A stretch of DNA of 64,000 bases from Paractinoplanes toevensis (GCF_018332695.1 NZ_BOQN01000048.1:62001-126000), one strand, 5' to 3'; shown: positions 1 to 9,763, counted from the first letter of the stretch. Notes: generated from the sequence alone by a model not told the origin. Numbers and translations: made by a program.

Positions 1-33
1 CTGCTCGGGGTCTCGGCCCCCGAAAGGATGTAG
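1..33 (+). CDS. argS: Arginyl-tRNA synthetase, C-terminal end only (partial)
   Basis: The first 33 bases read in frame as LLGVSAPERM followed by TAG. This matches the usual actinobacterial ArgS C-terminus, which ends in a short alpha-helical segment closing with RM. The gene starts outside the window. lysA begins three bases after this stop, which is the common argS-lysA arrangement. The identification rests on ten residues plus context, so it is tentative. Confidence 0.65.
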   Translation: MLGVSAPERM

Positions 34-36
34 GGC

Positions 37-1422
37 ATGCGAGCTCATGAGGCCGGCGCGCTGCACGGCGACCTGGGATCCCGGGGGCCCGCCTGGTTGC
101 GTACGCCCGAGGACGTCAATGCCCTCGTGCCGCAGCTGTGGCCACGCACCGTAAGCCGCACCGAGGCCGGGTCTTTGCAGGTCGGCGGGGTCGGCATCGC
201 CGACCTGGTGGCCGAGCACGGCACCCCGGCCTACTTCCTCGACGAGGACGACCTGCGGGCGCGGTGCCAGGAGTTCGCGGCGTCGTTCGGCGACGCGGAC
301 GTCTATTACGCGGGCAAGTCGTTCCTCTGCAAGGCGGTCGTCAAGATCGTCCACGAGGAGGGGCTGTTCCTGGACGTCTGCACCGGCGGCGAGCTGGCGG
401 TGGCGCTGGCGGCCGGCTTCCCGGCCGAGAAGATCGGTTTCCACGGCAACAACAAGTCACCGCGGGAGCTGGAGCGGGCGCTCGACGCGGGCGTGGGCCG
501 CATCGTTGTCGACTCATTCGACGAAATAGCGCGCTTGACCGACTTGTCGGAAAAGAAGAACAAAAGGCCAAAGGTTCTCGTACGCGTAACAGTCGGTGTC
601 GAGGCTCACACGCACGAGTTCATCGCGACCGCCCACGAGGACCAGAAGTTCGGGTTCTCACTGGCCGGCGGGGCGGCGTTCGCGGCCGCGGCCCGGATCA
701 TCGACGACGGCGTGCTCGACCTGCGCGGCCTGCACTCGCACATCGGTTCGCAGATCTTCGACACCAGCGGTTTCGAGGTCGCCGCCCGCCGCGTGCTGGA
801 GCTGCAGGCGCAGATCCGGGACGCCCGCGGCGTGGAGCTGGAGGAACTCGACCTCGGCGGTGGCTTCGGCATCGCGTACACCACGCAGGACGACCCGCAG
901 GCCGCCGGCGACCTCGCCAAGCGGATCAACAAGATCGTCGAGTCCGAGTGCGAGCTGGCCAACCTGCGCAAGCCGAAGCTCTCGATCGAGCCGGGCCGGG
1001 CGATCGTCGGCCCGGCCGTGTTCACGCTGTACGAGGTGGGCACGGTCAAGGACGTCGACGGCATCCGCACCTACGTGAGCGTCGACGGCGGGATGAGCGA
1101 CAACATCCGCACCGCGCTGTACGACGCTTCCTACTCGGCCACCATGGCCAACCGGGCGAGTTCCGCCGAGCCGATGCTGGCCCGCGTCGTGGGAAAGCAT
1201 TGTGAAAGCGGGGACATCGTCGTGAAGGATGAATTCCTGCCCGCTGACGTGCAGCCCGGAGATCTTATTGCGGTGCCGGGAACCGGTGCCTACTGCCGGA
1301 GCATGGCCAGCAACTACAACCACGTGCCTCGGCCTCCGGTGGTGGCGGTGCGCGACGGCGCCTCCCGCGTGATCGTGCGCCGGGAGACCGAGGACGACCT
1401 GCTCGCATTGGATGTTGGATGA
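37..1422 (+). CDS. lysA: Diaminopimelate decarboxylase
   Basis: Decarboxylates meso-diaminopimelate to L-lysine, the last step of lysine synthesis, in the cytoplasm. The 461-residue protein is a fold-type III PLP enzyme: an alanine-racemase-like barrel with the PLP lysine at about K94 (YAGKS), a glycine-rich phosphate-binding stretch (LGGGFG), and a C-terminal beta domain with the HCESGD cysteine and GAYC tyrosine found in LysA. Length is normal for actinobacteria. The ATG at 37 follows the argS stop directly, with AAAGGA inside the argS end serving as ribosome site. Its stop overlaps the start of hom by four bases, so the two are translationally coupled. Confidence 0.95.
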   Translation: MRAHEAGALHGDLGSRGPAWLRTPEDVNALVPQLWPRTVSRTEAGSLQVGGVGIADLVAEHGTPAYFLDEDDLRARCQEFAASFGDADVYYAGKSFLCKAVVKIVHEEGLFLDVCTGGELAVALAAGFPAEKIGFHGNNKSPRELERALDAGVGRIVVDSFDEIARLTDLSEKKNKRPKVLVRVTVGVEAHTHEFIATAHEDQKFGFSLAGGAAFAAAARIIDDGVLDLRGLHSHIGSQIFDTSGFEVAARRVLELQAQIRDARGVELEELDLGGGFGIAYTTQDDPQAAGDLAKRINKIVESECELANLRKPKLSIEPGRAIVGPAVFTLYEVGTVKDVDGIRTYVSVDGGMSDNIRTALYDASYSATMANRASSAEPMLARVVGKHCESGDIVVKDEFLPADVQPGDLIAVPGTGAYCRSMASNYNHVPRPPVVAVRDGASRVIVRRETEDDLLALDVG

Positions 1423-2729
1423 GCTCTGTGAAACCGGTCCGCCTGGCCCTGCTGGGGTGCGGGACCGTCGGTTCCGAAGTTGTCCGCCTGCTGCACGAGC
1501 AGGCGGGTGACCTGACGGCCCGGATCGGCGCGCCGCTGGAGATCGTCGGCGTGGCCGTGCGCCGGCTCGGCCGCGAGCGGGGCGAGTTGCCGATCGACTC
1601 GAGCCTGTTCACCACCGACGCGCTCGGCCTGATCAAGCGGGACGACGTCGACGTGGTGGTCGAGGTGGTCGGCGGCATCGAGCCCGCCCGCACCTGGCTG
1701 GTCGAGTCGCTGCGGGCCGGCAAGAGCGTGGTCACCGCTAACAAGGCGCTGCTGGCCGAGGACGGCGCGGCGCTGCACGACGCGGCCGCCGAGGGCGGTG
1801 CCGACCTCTACTACGAGGCGTCGGTGGCCGGTGCCATCCCGCTGCTGCGCCCGCTGCGCGAGTCGCTGCACGGCGACCGCGTCACCAAGGTGACCGGCAT
1901 CGTGAACGGCACCACCAACTTCATCCTCTCGTCGATGGACTCCACCGGCGCCGGCTTCAGTGAGGCCCTCGAGGAGGCCACCGAGCTAGGTTATGCCGAG
2001 GCCGACCCGACCGCCGACGTGGAGGGCTTCGACGCCGCGGCCAAGGCGGCCATCCTCGCCTCGCTGGCGTTCCACTCCCGGGTCACCGCGGCCGACGTGT
2101 TCCGCGAGGGCATGACCGGGGTGACCGCCGGCGACATGGCCAGCGCCAAGGAGATGGGCTGCACGATCAAGCTGCTCTGCATCGCCGAGCGCGGGCCCGA
2201 CTCGGCCGGCACCGACTCGATCAGCGTGCGGGTGCACCCGGCGATGATCCCGCGCAGCCACCCGCTGGCCGGCGTCGGCGACGCGTTCAACGCGGTGTTC
2301 GTCGAGGCCGAGGCGGCCGGTCAACTGATGTTCTACGGCCGGGGCGCGGGCGGCACGCCGACCGCGAGCGCGGTGCTCGGCGACATCGTCGCGGCGGCCC
2401 GCAACCGGCTCGCCGGTTTCCGGGCGCCGAGCGAGAGCAACTACGCCGACCTGCCGGTTCGCCCGATCGGCGAGGCCGTCACCCGCTACCACATCAACCT
2501 CGACGTCGATGACAAGCCGGGTGTGCTGGCCGCGGTGGCCGGCGTCTTCGCCAAGCACGAGGTGTCCATCGCCACGGTCCGCCAGTCGGGCCGCGAGGAG
2601 GACGCCAAACTGGTCATCGTGACCCACGGTGCCCCGGACGCCAACCTGGCCGCTACGGTCGACGCACTGTCGCAATTGGACATCGTCCGATCCATCGCGA
2701 GCGTGTTGCGCGTCGAGGGAGGGGTCTGA
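1419..2729 (+). CDS. hom: Homoserine dehydrogenase
   Basis: Reduces aspartate semialdehyde to homoserine, the branch point toward threonine and methionine. At 436 residues it has the N-terminal NAD(P)-binding loop LGCGTVG (residues 12-18), the catalytic lysine K109 in VTANKA, the central NGTTN signature, and a C-terminal ACT domain from about 355 that normally binds threonine for feedback inhibition. The ATGA overlap with lysA shows operon membership. It is monofunctional, with no aspartokinase domain. Downstream come a VOC gene three bases away and then thrC. Confidence 0.95.
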   Translation: MSSVKPVRLALLGCGTVGSEVVRLLHEQAGDLTARIGAPLEIVGVAVRRLGRERGELPIDSSLFTTDALGLIKRDDVDVVVEVVGGIEPARTWLVESLRAGKSVVTANKALLAEDGAALHDAAAEGGADLYYEASVAGAIPLLRPLRESLHGDRVTKVTGIVNGTTNFILSSMDSTGAGFSEALEEATELGYAEADPTADVEGFDAAAKAAILASLAFHSRVTAADVFREGMTGVTAGDMASAKEMGCTIKLLCIAERGPDSAGTDSISVRVHPAMIPRSHPLAGVGDAFNAVFVEAEAAGQLMFYGRGAGGTPTASAVLGDIVAAARNRLAGFRAPSESNYADLPVRPIGEAVTRYHINLDVDDKPGVLAAVAGVFAKHEVSIATVRQSGREEDAKLVIVTHGAPDANLAATVDALSQLDIVRSIASVLRVEGGV

Positions 2730-2732
2730 GCC

Positions 2733-3104
2733 GTGCTCGACCACGTGGGTTTCCAATGTTCCGACCTGGCCGCGAGTGCGGCCTTCTACGACGCCGTGCT
2801 GGCGCCGCTCGGCGTCAGCCGGCTGGTGGATTTCAAGGTCGCCCTGGGGTACGGCGTGGGCGACCACGCCGACTTCTGGATCAGTGAGTTCAGCGAGGGC
2901 GAGGGCTTCCGCGAGTCGCACATCGCGTTCGCGGCGGCCGACCGCGCCCAGGTCGACGCGTTCCACCGGGCGGCCGTGGCGAGCGGCGCCGAGGTGCTGC
3001 ACGAACCGCGGATCCACGAGGAATACCACGAGAACTACTACGGCGTGTTTGTCCGCGATCCGGACGGCAACAACGTCGAGGCCGTGAGCCACCGACCCGA
3101 GTGA
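2733..3104 (+). CDS. VOC (glyoxalase/bleomycin-resistance fold) family protein
   Basis: A 123-residue single-module VOC protein, starting MLDHVGFQCSDLAASAAFYDAV and ending in the typical PDGNNVEAV strand. VOC proteins are metal-dependent lyases, isomerases, dioxygenases or ligand-binding proteins; the substrate cannot be read from this sequence. His at position 4, the central HIAF strand and the final NNVE acidic residue occupy the usual metal positions. It uses GTG, begins three bases after hom and lies 50 bases before thrC, so it is probably co-transcribed with threonine genes. A link to threonine metabolism is only contextual. Confidence 0.85.
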   Translation: MLDHVGFQCSDLAASAAFYDAVLAPLGVSRLVDFKVALGYGVGDHADFWISEFSEGEGFRESHIAFAAADRAQVDAFHRAAVASGAEVLHEPRIHEEYHENYYGVFVRDPDGNNVEAVSHRPE

Positions 3105-3154
3105 TGAAATACGGGTCCGAGGATGTGCTGGGAAAATGAGTTAAGGAGTCGACC

Positions 3155-4204
3155 ATGTATCGGGGACTGATCGAGCGTTACCGGGACCGTCTGCCGGTCA
3201 CCGACGCCACCCCGGTGGTCACACTGCACGAGGGCAACACGCCGCTCGTGCCCGCTCCCGTGCTGTCCCAGCGGGTCGGCGCCGACGTCTACCTCAAGGT
3301 CGAGGGGGCCAACCCGACCGGCTCGTTCAAGGACCGCGGCATGACCATGGCCGTCTCCAAGGCGGTCGAGGAGGGTTCGAAGGCGATCATCTGCGCCTCC
3401 ACCGGCAACACGAGCGCGTCCGCCGCGGCGTACGCGGCCCGGGCCGGGCTCACCTGCGCGGTGCTGGTGCCGCAGGGCAAGATCGCGCTGGGCAAGCTGG
3501 CCCAGGCACTCGTGCACGGCGCCAAGCTGTTGCAGGTCAACGGCAACTTCGACGACTGCCTCGCGCTCGCCGCGAAGCTGTCGCAGGACTTCCCGGTCTC
3601 GCTGGTCAACTCGGTGAACATCTTCCGCCTGCACGGGCAGAAGACGGCGTCCTTCGAGATCGTCGAGGCGCTCGGCGACGCGCCGGACATCCACTGCCTG
3701 CCGGTCGGCAACGCCGGCAACATCTCGGCGTACTGGATGGGTTACCTCGAGGACAAAGACGCCGGGAACGCTACGAAACTCCCGAAGATGTACGGCTTCC
3801 AGGCGTCCGGCGCCGCCCCGATCGTCAACGGCAAGGTCGTCCCGGAACCGTCGACGATCGCCACCGCCATCCGGATCGGCAACCCGGCGAGCTGGACCAA
3901 GGCGCTGGATGCCCGGGAGGCGTCGGGCGGCCTGATCGAGGCGGTCACCGACCGGGAGATCCTCTCCGCCTACCGTCTGCTGGCCCGCGAGGTCGGCGTC
4001 TTCGTCGAGCTGGCCAGCGCGGCCAGCGTCGCCGGCCTGATCCAGCAGGCCCAGGCCGGCAAGGTGCCGGCCGGTTCGCGTGTGGTCTGCACAGTCACCG
4101 GGCACGGCCTCAAGGACCCGGAGTGGGCCATCTCCACCGCGCCGTCGCCCACCACGATCCAGAACGACGTCCTGATCGCCGCGCGGGAGCTAGGACTCGC
4201 CTGA
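3155..4204 (+). CDS. thrC: Threonine synthase
   Basis: Converts O-phosphohomoserine to threonine using PLP. The 349-residue protein has the PLP lysine K59 in GSFKDRG, the STGNTSAS substrate/phosphate loop and a C-terminal VTGHGLKDP phosphate-binding turn typical of ThrC. It is the short bacterial form without the plant-type extension. A good AAGGAG site precedes the ATG. Its 3' end overlaps the convergent MarR gene by 15 bases. ThrB, its substrate supplier, is about 5.5 kb downstream, separated by transporter genes. Confidence 0.95.
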   Translation: MYRGLIERYRDRLPVTDATPVVTLHEGNTPLVPAPVLSQRVGADVYLKVEGANPTGSFKDRGMTMAVSKAVEEGSKAIICASTGNTSASAAAYAARAGLTCAVLVPQGKIALGKLAQALVHGAKLLQVNGNFDDCLALAAKLSQDFPVSLVNSVNIFRLHGQKTASFEIVEALGDAPDIHCLPVGNAGNISAYWMGYLEDKDAGNATKLPKMYGFQASGAAPIVNGKVVPEPSTIATAIRIGNPASWTKALDAREASGGLIEAVTDREILSAYRLLAREVGVFVELASAASVAGLIQQAQAGKVPAGSRVVCTVTGHGLKDPEWAISTAPSPTTIQNDVLIAARELGLA

Positions 4205-4645
4205 GCCGGCCTCTTCCTCGGCCGCCTTCACCAGCAGCAGGGACGCCTGGGCGACCAGGTCGAGTTCCTCGGCTGAGAGGCGGCTGAGGAGGGCGCGCAT
4301 CTTCGCCTCCCCGGCGTTCATGATGCTGCCGATGAGCTCGCCGCCCCTCCTCGTGAGCCCGATCCGGCGGACCCGCCGATCGTGCAGGTCCTCGGTGCGT
4401 GCCACCAGGTCCTGCTGCACGAGTCGATCGACCATGCCGCTGAGCGCGGCCAGGCCGACGTCGAGCATCCCGGCCAGCTCACCGCCCGATACATTGCCGT
4501 GCCGGGCGAGCAGCATGAGGATTTTGAACTGGGACAGCGTGAGGTGGGACGAGAACAACGGATCGGAGCGGTCGTACGCGAACAACTGCTGGAGCCGCTG
4601 CTGCGTGCCCATAATGTCCGCGATGAGCTGTTCGTTACCGGACAA
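4190..4645 (-). CDS. MarR-family transcriptional regulator
   Basis: A 151-residue winged-helix regulator. The TTG start at 4645 is chosen because it gives the usual MarR length ([13 protein letters not shown]...), is preceded on the minus strand by GAGAAAGG at proper distance, and avoids a low-complexity Arg/Pro-rich extension in the longer reading frame. The recognition helix region ([20 protein letters not shown]) and wing ([16 protein letters not shown]) are evident. It is divergent from the RND transporter at 4836 with 190 bp between, so it very likely represses that exporter and itself in response to a small ligand. Ligand unknown. Confidence 0.88.
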   Translation of the reverse strand: MSGNEQLIADIMGTQQRLQQLFAYDRSDPLFSSHLTLSQFKILMLLARHGNVSGGELAGMLDVGLAALSGMVDRLVQQDLVARTEDLHDRRVRRIGLTRRGGELIGSIMNAGEAKMRALLSRLSAEELDLVAQASLLLVKAAEEEAGSGES

Positions 4646-4835
4646 TGCCGACCTTTCTCTGTGACGCGCTGATGGCCGACGCGAGCCCCCGTCCAACCGC
4701 CCCACCGCCGCCCTTAAGCGGTCTAAAGGCTCAGTACTTCCGGGACGGACGCTACCAGCGGACCCCGGCGGAAAATCATTTGTTCGCGTCAGGCAAACTA
4801 TTCGTACAGGCCGAACTTTAGCGGGGGGAGCGCCA
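4646..4835. promoter_or_regulatory. Divergent MarR / RND intergenic control region
   Basis: 190 bp with no gene. AT-richer than its surroundings near 4771-4820. An interrupted inverted repeat TTTG...CAAA spans about 4779-4798 and could be a MarR site overlapping the RND promoter. A GGGGGGAG ribosome site lies just before the ATG at 4836. No textbook -35/-10 pair stands out, so the operator assignment is weak. Confidence 0.35.
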
Positions 4836-7800
4836 ATGTCATTCCTGACCCGGCTCAGTCTTGCCAATCGCATGCTCGTAGCCCTGATCGCACTCGTGAT
4901 CACCGGCTTCGGGGTCTACGCCGTGCCATCCCTGAAACAGCAGCTCTTTCCCTCGATCGAGCTGCCCGCCGCGTTCATCGGCGCGGCGCTGCCGGGAGCC
5001 GGCCCGGAGATCATCCAGGACCAGGTGACCAAGCCGATCGAGGACGCGGTCAAGGGTGTCGACGGCATCGACTCCGTCACCTCGACCACGAGCCAGGGCT
5101 ACACCACCATCGTGGTGTCGTTCGTCTTCGGCACCGATATCGAGCAGGCGGCCAACCAGTTGACCACCGCGGTCAACCGGATCCAGACGCAGCTGCCGGA
5201 CAACGTCGAGCCGCAGATCTTCTCGGGCGGCACCGACGATATCCCGGCGATCGTGCTGGCCGCCTCGGGTGGCAGCGACGAGAGCGACCTGCTCACCAAG
5301 CTCAACCAGACCGTGGTGCCCGAGCTCAACGCGATCGACGGGGTCCGTGACACCACGGTCAGCGGCGCCCGCGCCAAGCAGGTCGTCATCACCCCCGACC
5401 TCGCCAAGCTCACGGCGGCCGGGGCCAGTCCGCAGTCGATCACGACGGTGCTGCAGGCCAACGGTGTCTCCATCCCGGCCGGTTCGGTCACCGACGGCAC
5501 TCGGTCGCTCAACGTGCAGGTCGGCAGCACGATCAGCTCGGTCGACGACCTCAAGGGCCTCTACCTCAGCGGCAGCCGCGGGCCGGTGAAGCTCGGCGAC
5601 GTCGCCACGGTGGAGAGCAAACTGCCGATCGCCACGTCCTACACGCGGACCGACGGTGTCGACAGCCTCGGCATCGCGGTGACGGCCAAGCCCGACGGCA
5701 ACCCGGTGCAGATCTCCCACGCGGTGCGCGACAAGCTCGCCGAGTTGGAGAAGGACTCCGGCGCCAAGCTCACCGTCGTGACCGACCAGGCGCCGTTCGT
5801 CGAGCGGTCGATCAAGAGCCTGACCACCGAGGGCCTCCTCGGCCTGGTGATGGCCGTGATCGTCATCCTGATCTTCCTGCTGTCGGTGCGCTCGACGCTG
5901 GTCACGGCCGTGTCGATCCCGCTGTCCGTACTCATCGCGTTGATCGCGCTCTGGATCGGCGACTACACCCTCAACCTGCTCACGCTGGGCGCGCTCACGA
6001 TCGCGGTCGGGCGGGTGGTGGACGACTCGATTGTCGTTCTGGAAAACATCAAGAGACATCTCGAGTACGGCGAGGAGAAGGTCCACGCGATCATCTCGGC
6101 CGTGCGTGAGGTGTCCGGCGCGGTCACCGCCTCGACGCTGACTACAGTCGCCGTGTTCCTGCCGATCGCACTGGTCGGTGGCTTCGTCGGGCAGATCTTC
6201 TCGTCGTTCGCGATCACCGTGACGGTGGCCCTGCTCGCGTCGCTGTTCGTGGCGCTGACCGTGGTGCCGGTCCTGGCGTACTGGTTCCTCAAGCCGCCGG
6301 CCGCCGATGCCGACAGCGAGGCGATCCGCCAGGCCGCCGAGGCGAAGGAGCTGCGCAGCCCGCTGCAGCGGGCCTACCTGCCGGTGATCCGGTTCGCCAC
6401 GGTGCGGCGCTGGACCACGCTGGCGATCGGCCTGGTGGTTCTGATCGGCACGCTGGCGCTCGGCACCCAGCTGAAGACCAACTTCCTGGACCAGTCCGGC
6501 CAGGATTCGCTGAACATCAGCCAGGAGTTGCCGGTCGGCACCAGCCTGGCCGCCACCGACGACGCGGCCAAGAAGGTCGAGGCGATCCTGGCCGACCGCG
6601 ACGAGGTGAAGACCTACCAGGTCACGATCGGCAACGGGGACTTCAACCCGTTCGCCTCGACCGGGGCCAGCACCGCCACCTTCCAGGTCGGGCTGGACGA
6701 GGACGCCGATGCCGAGAAGGTGACCGACGACCTGCGGGCCGAGTTCGACAAGCTGACCGACGCCGGTGACATCACGGTCGGCGGCGACAGCTCCGGCCTT
6801 GGTGGCAGCGAGCTCTCGGTCTCGGTGCAGGCGGCCGACAACGACACGCTCACCTCGGCCACCGATCAGGTGCGCCAGGCGATGGCGTCCACCGGCGGCG
6901 TCACCGACGTGACCACCACGCTGGCCGCCAGCGTGCCGCGGCTCGACGTGGCGGTGAAGCGCGACGTGGCCGCGAGCTACGGCCTCACCGAGGCCTCGAT
7001 CGGGCAGAGCGTCGCCGGAGCGTTCCGCAGCGCGCCGGCCGGCCAGATCACGGTCGACGGCACGAGCGAGGACGTCGTGGTGTCGTTCGGCTCGGCACCG
7101 GCCGATCCGGCCGCGCTCAAGGCCATGCCGCTCACCACGGCCCGCGGTGTGGTGCGTCTCGACCAGGTCGCCACGGTCACCGAGGTGTCCGGCCCCGAGC
7201 AGGTCACCCGGGTCGACGGCAACCGCAGTGCCACGGTCAAGGGCACGGCCACCGGCTCCGACGTGGGTGCGACCTCGGCCGACCTGAAGAAGAAGCTGGA
7301 GGCGCTGAACCTTCCGGCCGGCGCTTCGTACACCGTCGGCGGCGTCAGTGCCGACCAGGCGGAGGCGTTCCAGCAGCTGCTTCTCGCCGTGCTGGCGGCC
7401 ATCGCGATCGTCTTCATCATCATGGTGGCGACGTTCCGCAGCCTGATCCAGCCGGTCATCCTGCTGGTGTCGATTCCGTTCGCGGCCACCGGCGCCATCA
7501 TCCTGCTGCTGGTCACCGGCACCGCGCTCGGCGTTCCAGCGCTGATCGGTGTGCTGATGCTGGTGGGCATCGTGGTAACCAACGCGATCGTGCTGATGGA
7601 CCTGATCAACCACTACCGAGCGGCCGGCATGGGCGTGCAGGAAGCGGTGATCGAGGGCGGCCGGCACCGGTTGCGGCCGATCCTGATGACCGCGATCGCG
7701 ACCATCTTCGCGCTGCTGCCGATGGCCCTCGGGCTCACCGGCGAGGGCGGCTTCATCAGCCAGCCACTGGCCATTGTGGTCATCGGCGGTCTGGTCAGCT

Positions 7801-8090
7801 CGACGCTGCTGACCCTGGTGCTGGTGCCGACGCTCTACACGATGGTCGAGAACCGCAAAGAGCGGCGGAAGGCCAAGCGGGCCGCGAAGCGGGCGGCCAA
7901 GGGCCTCCCGCCGGCGGGGGCAGAATCGGACACCGCGGTGCCGGACGACGTTCCGCTGGCGCCCACCCCGGAGTACGGCGGCGGGAAGCACGAGGCGCCG
8001 GAACCGGCCCAGCCGAGCACCGCGCTCCGCGGGTACACCGATCAGTTCGAGGTGCTGAAGGTGCCGAAGCGACCCAACGAACAGAAGTGA
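4836..8090 (+). CDS. RND-superfamily efflux transporter (HAE/AcrB-like, actinobacterial type)
   Basis: A 1084-residue proton-driven membrane exporter. The layout is the classical RND duplication: TM1 at about 12-32, a first large extracellular porter domain, TM2-6, a long loop, TM7 near 530, a second porter domain, then TM8-12 and a cytoplasmic tail rich in Lys/Arg and Pro. TM4 contains the VGRVVDDSIVV stretch with paired Asp residues needed for proton relay. No membrane-fusion or outer-membrane partner is nearby, as expected in a Gram-positive. Related proteins (SwrC/YerP) export surfactants, lipopeptides or drugs. Likely controlled by the divergent MarR gene. Confidence 0.9.
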   Translation: MSFLTRLSLANRMLVALIALVITGFGVYAVPSLKQQLFPSIELPAAFIGAALPGAGPEIIQDQVTKPIEDAVKGVDGIDSVTSTTSQGYTTIVVSFVFGTDIEQAANQLTTAVNRIQTQLPDNVEPQIFSGGTDDIPAIVLAASGGSDESDLLTKLNQTVVPELNAIDGVRDTTVSGARAKQVVITPDLAKLTAAGASPQSITTVLQANGVSIPAGSVTDGTRSLNVQVGSTISSVDDLKGLYLSGSRGPVKLGDVATVESKLPIATSYTRTDGVDSLGIAVTAKPDGNPVQISHAVRDKLAELEKDSGAKLTVVTDQAPFVERSIKSLTTEGLLGLVMAVIVILIFLLSVRSTLVTAVSIPLSVLIALIALWIGDYTLNLLTLGALTIAVGRVVDDSIVVLENIKRHLEYGEEKVHAIISAVREVSGAVTASTLTTVAVFLPIALVGGFVGQIFSSFAITVTVALLASLFVALTVVPVLAYWFLKPPAADADSEAIRQAAEAKELRSPLQRAYLPVIRFATVRRWTTLAIGLVVLIGTLALGTQLKTNFLDQSGQDSLNISQELPVGTSLAATDDAAKKVEAILADRDEVKTYQVTIGNGDFNPFASTGASTATFQVGLDEDADAEKVTDDLRAEFDKLTDAGDITVGGDSSGLGGSELSVSVQAADNDTLTSATDQVRQAMASTGGVTDVTTTLAASVPRLDVAVKRDVAASYGLTEASIGQSVAGAFRSAPAGQITVDGTSEDVVVSFGSAPADPAALKAMPLTTARGVVRLDQVATVTEVSGPEQVTRVDGNRSATVKGTATGSDVGATSADLKKKLEALNLPAGASYTVGGVSADQAEAFQQLLLAVLAAIAIVFIIMVATFRSLIQPVILLVSIPFAATGAIILLLVTGTALGVPALIGVLMLVGIVVTNAIVLMDLINHYRAAGMGVQEAVIEGGRHRLRPILMTAIATIFALLPMALGLTGEGGFISQPLAIVVIGGLVSSTLLTLVLVPTLYTMVENRKERRKAKRAAKRAAKGLPPAGAESDTAVPDDVPLAPTPEYGGGKHEAPEPAQPSTALRGYTDQFEVLKVPKRPNEQK

Positions 8091-8098
8091 TCTGAGAC

Positions 8099-8124
8099 AA
8101 GGCCGGTCCCTCGGGACCGGCCTT
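8099..8124 (+). terminator. Hairpin terminator after RND gene
   Basis: An 11-bp perfect stem (AAGGCCGGTCC paired with GGACCGGCCTT) around a CTCG tetraloop, nine bases after the RND stop. It is followed by only one short T/G run, so it is a GC-rich actinobacterial-type terminator. Confidence 0.75.
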
Positions 8125-8142
8125 GTCGCGTAGCGTCCGTAC

Positions 8143-9363
8143 GTGCCATCGATGTTCTCGGTCCTTACCCGCAACCGGGACTTCCGTCGTCTGTTCGGCG
8201 CCGAGCTGGTCGTCTTCGGCTCGGACTGGTTCGTGATGGTGCCGCTGCTCGTGTTGTTGCCCGAGCTCACCGGCAGCGGCGTGTGGGGCGGCCTGGTGCT
8301 GGCCGTGGACACCGGGATCAGCGCGTTGCTGCTGCCGTTCACCGGGACGGTGGCCGACCGCTTCGATCGCCGCCGCATCCTGGTGCTGGCCAACCTGGCT
8401 GCGTTCGCGGCGGTGCTGCTGTTGTTCGCGGTGCGTTCGGCCGGCACCGCACCGCTCGCCCTGGTCGCCATCGGTGCCATGGCGGTCGCCAAGTCCTTCT
8501 ACACCCCGGCCGCGTCGGCCGCGCTGCCCAACGTCGTGGAACCGGCCGATCTGCCGGCCGCGAACGCCATCTCCGGCTCGACGTGGGGCACCATGACGAT
8601 CGTCGGGGCCTCGCTCGGCGGCGTGGTCGGCGCCCTGTGGGGGCCGTACCCGAGCTTTGCCGTCACCGCCTTCTGCCTGCTGATCGGGGCGGGCCTCACC
8701 GCCACCGTCCGGCGCCCGCTGCAGGCGCCGCGCGAGCACGCGGCCCCGCCGACCTGGCCCGCGATGCGCGAGGCGCTGCGCTACATCGGTGCGCGGCCGC
8801 TGGTCCGGGCGCTGATCACGGTCAAGTCGGCGGCCGGCCTGGGCAACGGCGTGCTCATCGTGTTTCCGCTGATCGCGCAGTTGCACGGGGCCGGGGTGCT
8901 GGGTGCCGGCCTGCTCTTCGCGGTGCGCGGGGCCGGCGCGCTGGTCGGACCGTTCGTGCTGCGGCCGGTGCTGGGCCGCCGGTCATGGCTGCTGACCTGC
9001 CTCGCGCTGTCGATGGGCCTGTACGGCGTCGGCTATCTCGGGGTCGCCGTGACACCGTGGTTCCCGCTGGTCCTGGTGCTGGTCTTCGTGGCGCACTTCG
9101 CCGGCGGCGCCAACTGGACGCTCTCGAACTACGCGCTGCAGGGCGAGGTGCCGGATCGCCTACGCGGCCGGGTGTTCGCCATCGACATGATGCTGGCGAC
9201 GCTGGCCATCGCGATCAGCCAGCTGGCCGCCACCGCCGTCGTGGACCGGGTCGACGATCGCGCGATCCTGGCCGGCTGCGGCCTGGTCACCGCGACTTAC
9301 GCGATCGGCTGGCGGATCGCCACCCGCAAGCTGACCCTCGCCGAGGAGCCGTCAAAGCTCTGA
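8143..9363 (+). CDS. MFS transporter
   Basis: A 406-residue major facilitator with about 12 predicted hydrophobic helices. The helix 2-3 loop reads GTVADRFDRRRI, the classic MFS signature. It resembles the DHA3-like group that includes enterobactin/macrolide exporters; the substrate cannot be told. The GTG at 8143 and the ATG at 8152 are both possible starts and neither has a convincing ribosome site, so translation may be leaderless. The 3' end overlaps the convergent small membrane protein gene by 12 bases. Confidence 0.85.
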   Translation: MPSMFSVLTRNRDFRRLFGAELVVFGSDWFVMVPLLVLLPELTGSGVWGGLVLAVDTGISALLLPFTGTVADRFDRRRILVLANLAAFAAVLLLFAVRSAGTAPLALVAIGAMAVAKSFYTPAASAALPNVVEPADLPAANAISGSTWGTMTIVGASLGGVVGALWGPYPSFAVTAFCLLIGAGLTATVRRPLQAPREHAAPPTWPAMREALRYIGARPLVRALITVKSAAGLGNGVLIVFPLIAQLHGAGVLGAGLLFAVRGAGALVGPFVLRPVLGRRSWLLTCLALSMGLYGVGYLGVAVTPWFPLVLVLVFVAHFAGGANWTLSNYALQGEVPDRLRGRVFAIDMMLATLAIAISQLAATAVVDRVDDRAILAGCGLVTATYAIGWRIATRKLTLAEEPSKL

Positions 9364-9753
9364 GCGGTCGAGTTGCCGCGCCGTCAGCAGCGCGCCGATC
9401 ACCAGGCCGATGCCGACCGCGAACAGCAGCGACATGAAGAAGCCGACGATGGCGGTGGCCAGGCTGTAGACCCGCAGCGAGTCGCTGCCGTAACCGGTCT
9501 GCGACAGCAGCTCCGGGATGAAGGCCGTCCACAGGACCGAGACGGCCCCCTCGGCCAGCATGATCGCCAGCCCGGCCCGGGCCATCAGCCGGCTGCGCCG
9601 GGGCAGCCGATGGCCCTGAACGGCCAGCAGGATCAGCCCGATGACCAGCACGCCGAAAAGCGGCAGCTGCACCAACAAGGTCCCGAAGAACGCACCAACG
9701 GAGATCACGCGGGCACGGTACCGGCCGGGTGCGACATTTTGGTGAATGATCAA
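9352..9753 (-). CDS. Small membrane protein of unknown function
   Basis: 133 residues with three strongly hydrophobic segments (about residues 18-45, 58-78 and 94-123), separated by short basic loops (HRLPRRSRLMAR), and a charged C-terminus RQLDRSEL. I do not recognise a family. Coding character is supported by GC-rich third positions and helix-like periodicity. The ATG at 9753 has no ribosome site; a GTG at 9708 (ISVGAFFG...) is an alternative start. It is divergent from thrB with only ten bases between the starts, implying back-to-back promoters or leaderless mRNA. Confidence 0.65.
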   Translation of the reverse strand: MIIHQNVAPGRYRARVISVGAFFGTLLVQLPLFGVLVIGLILLAVQGHRLPRRSRLMARAGLAIMLAEGAVSVLWTAFIPELLSQTGYGSDSLRVYSLATAIVGFFMSLLFAVGIGLVIGALLTARQLDRSEL

Positions 9754-9757
9754 CGCT

Positions 9758-9763
9758 TAGCAT
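9758..9763 (+). promoter_or_regulatory. Candidate -10 element of thrB
   Basis: TAGCAT fits the actinobacterial TANNNT -10 pattern. The predicted transcription start, six to seven bases downstream, would coincide with the ATG at 9770, suggesting a leaderless thrB mRNA. No good -35 is seen at the right spacing. Inference only. Confidence 0.3.

Noticed and set aside
4839..8492. 1217-residue open frame on the minus strand under the RND and MFS genes
   Set aside because: Low-complexity His/Arg/Asp-rich translation and complete overlap with two well-recognised transporter genes; a shadow of high-GC codon use.
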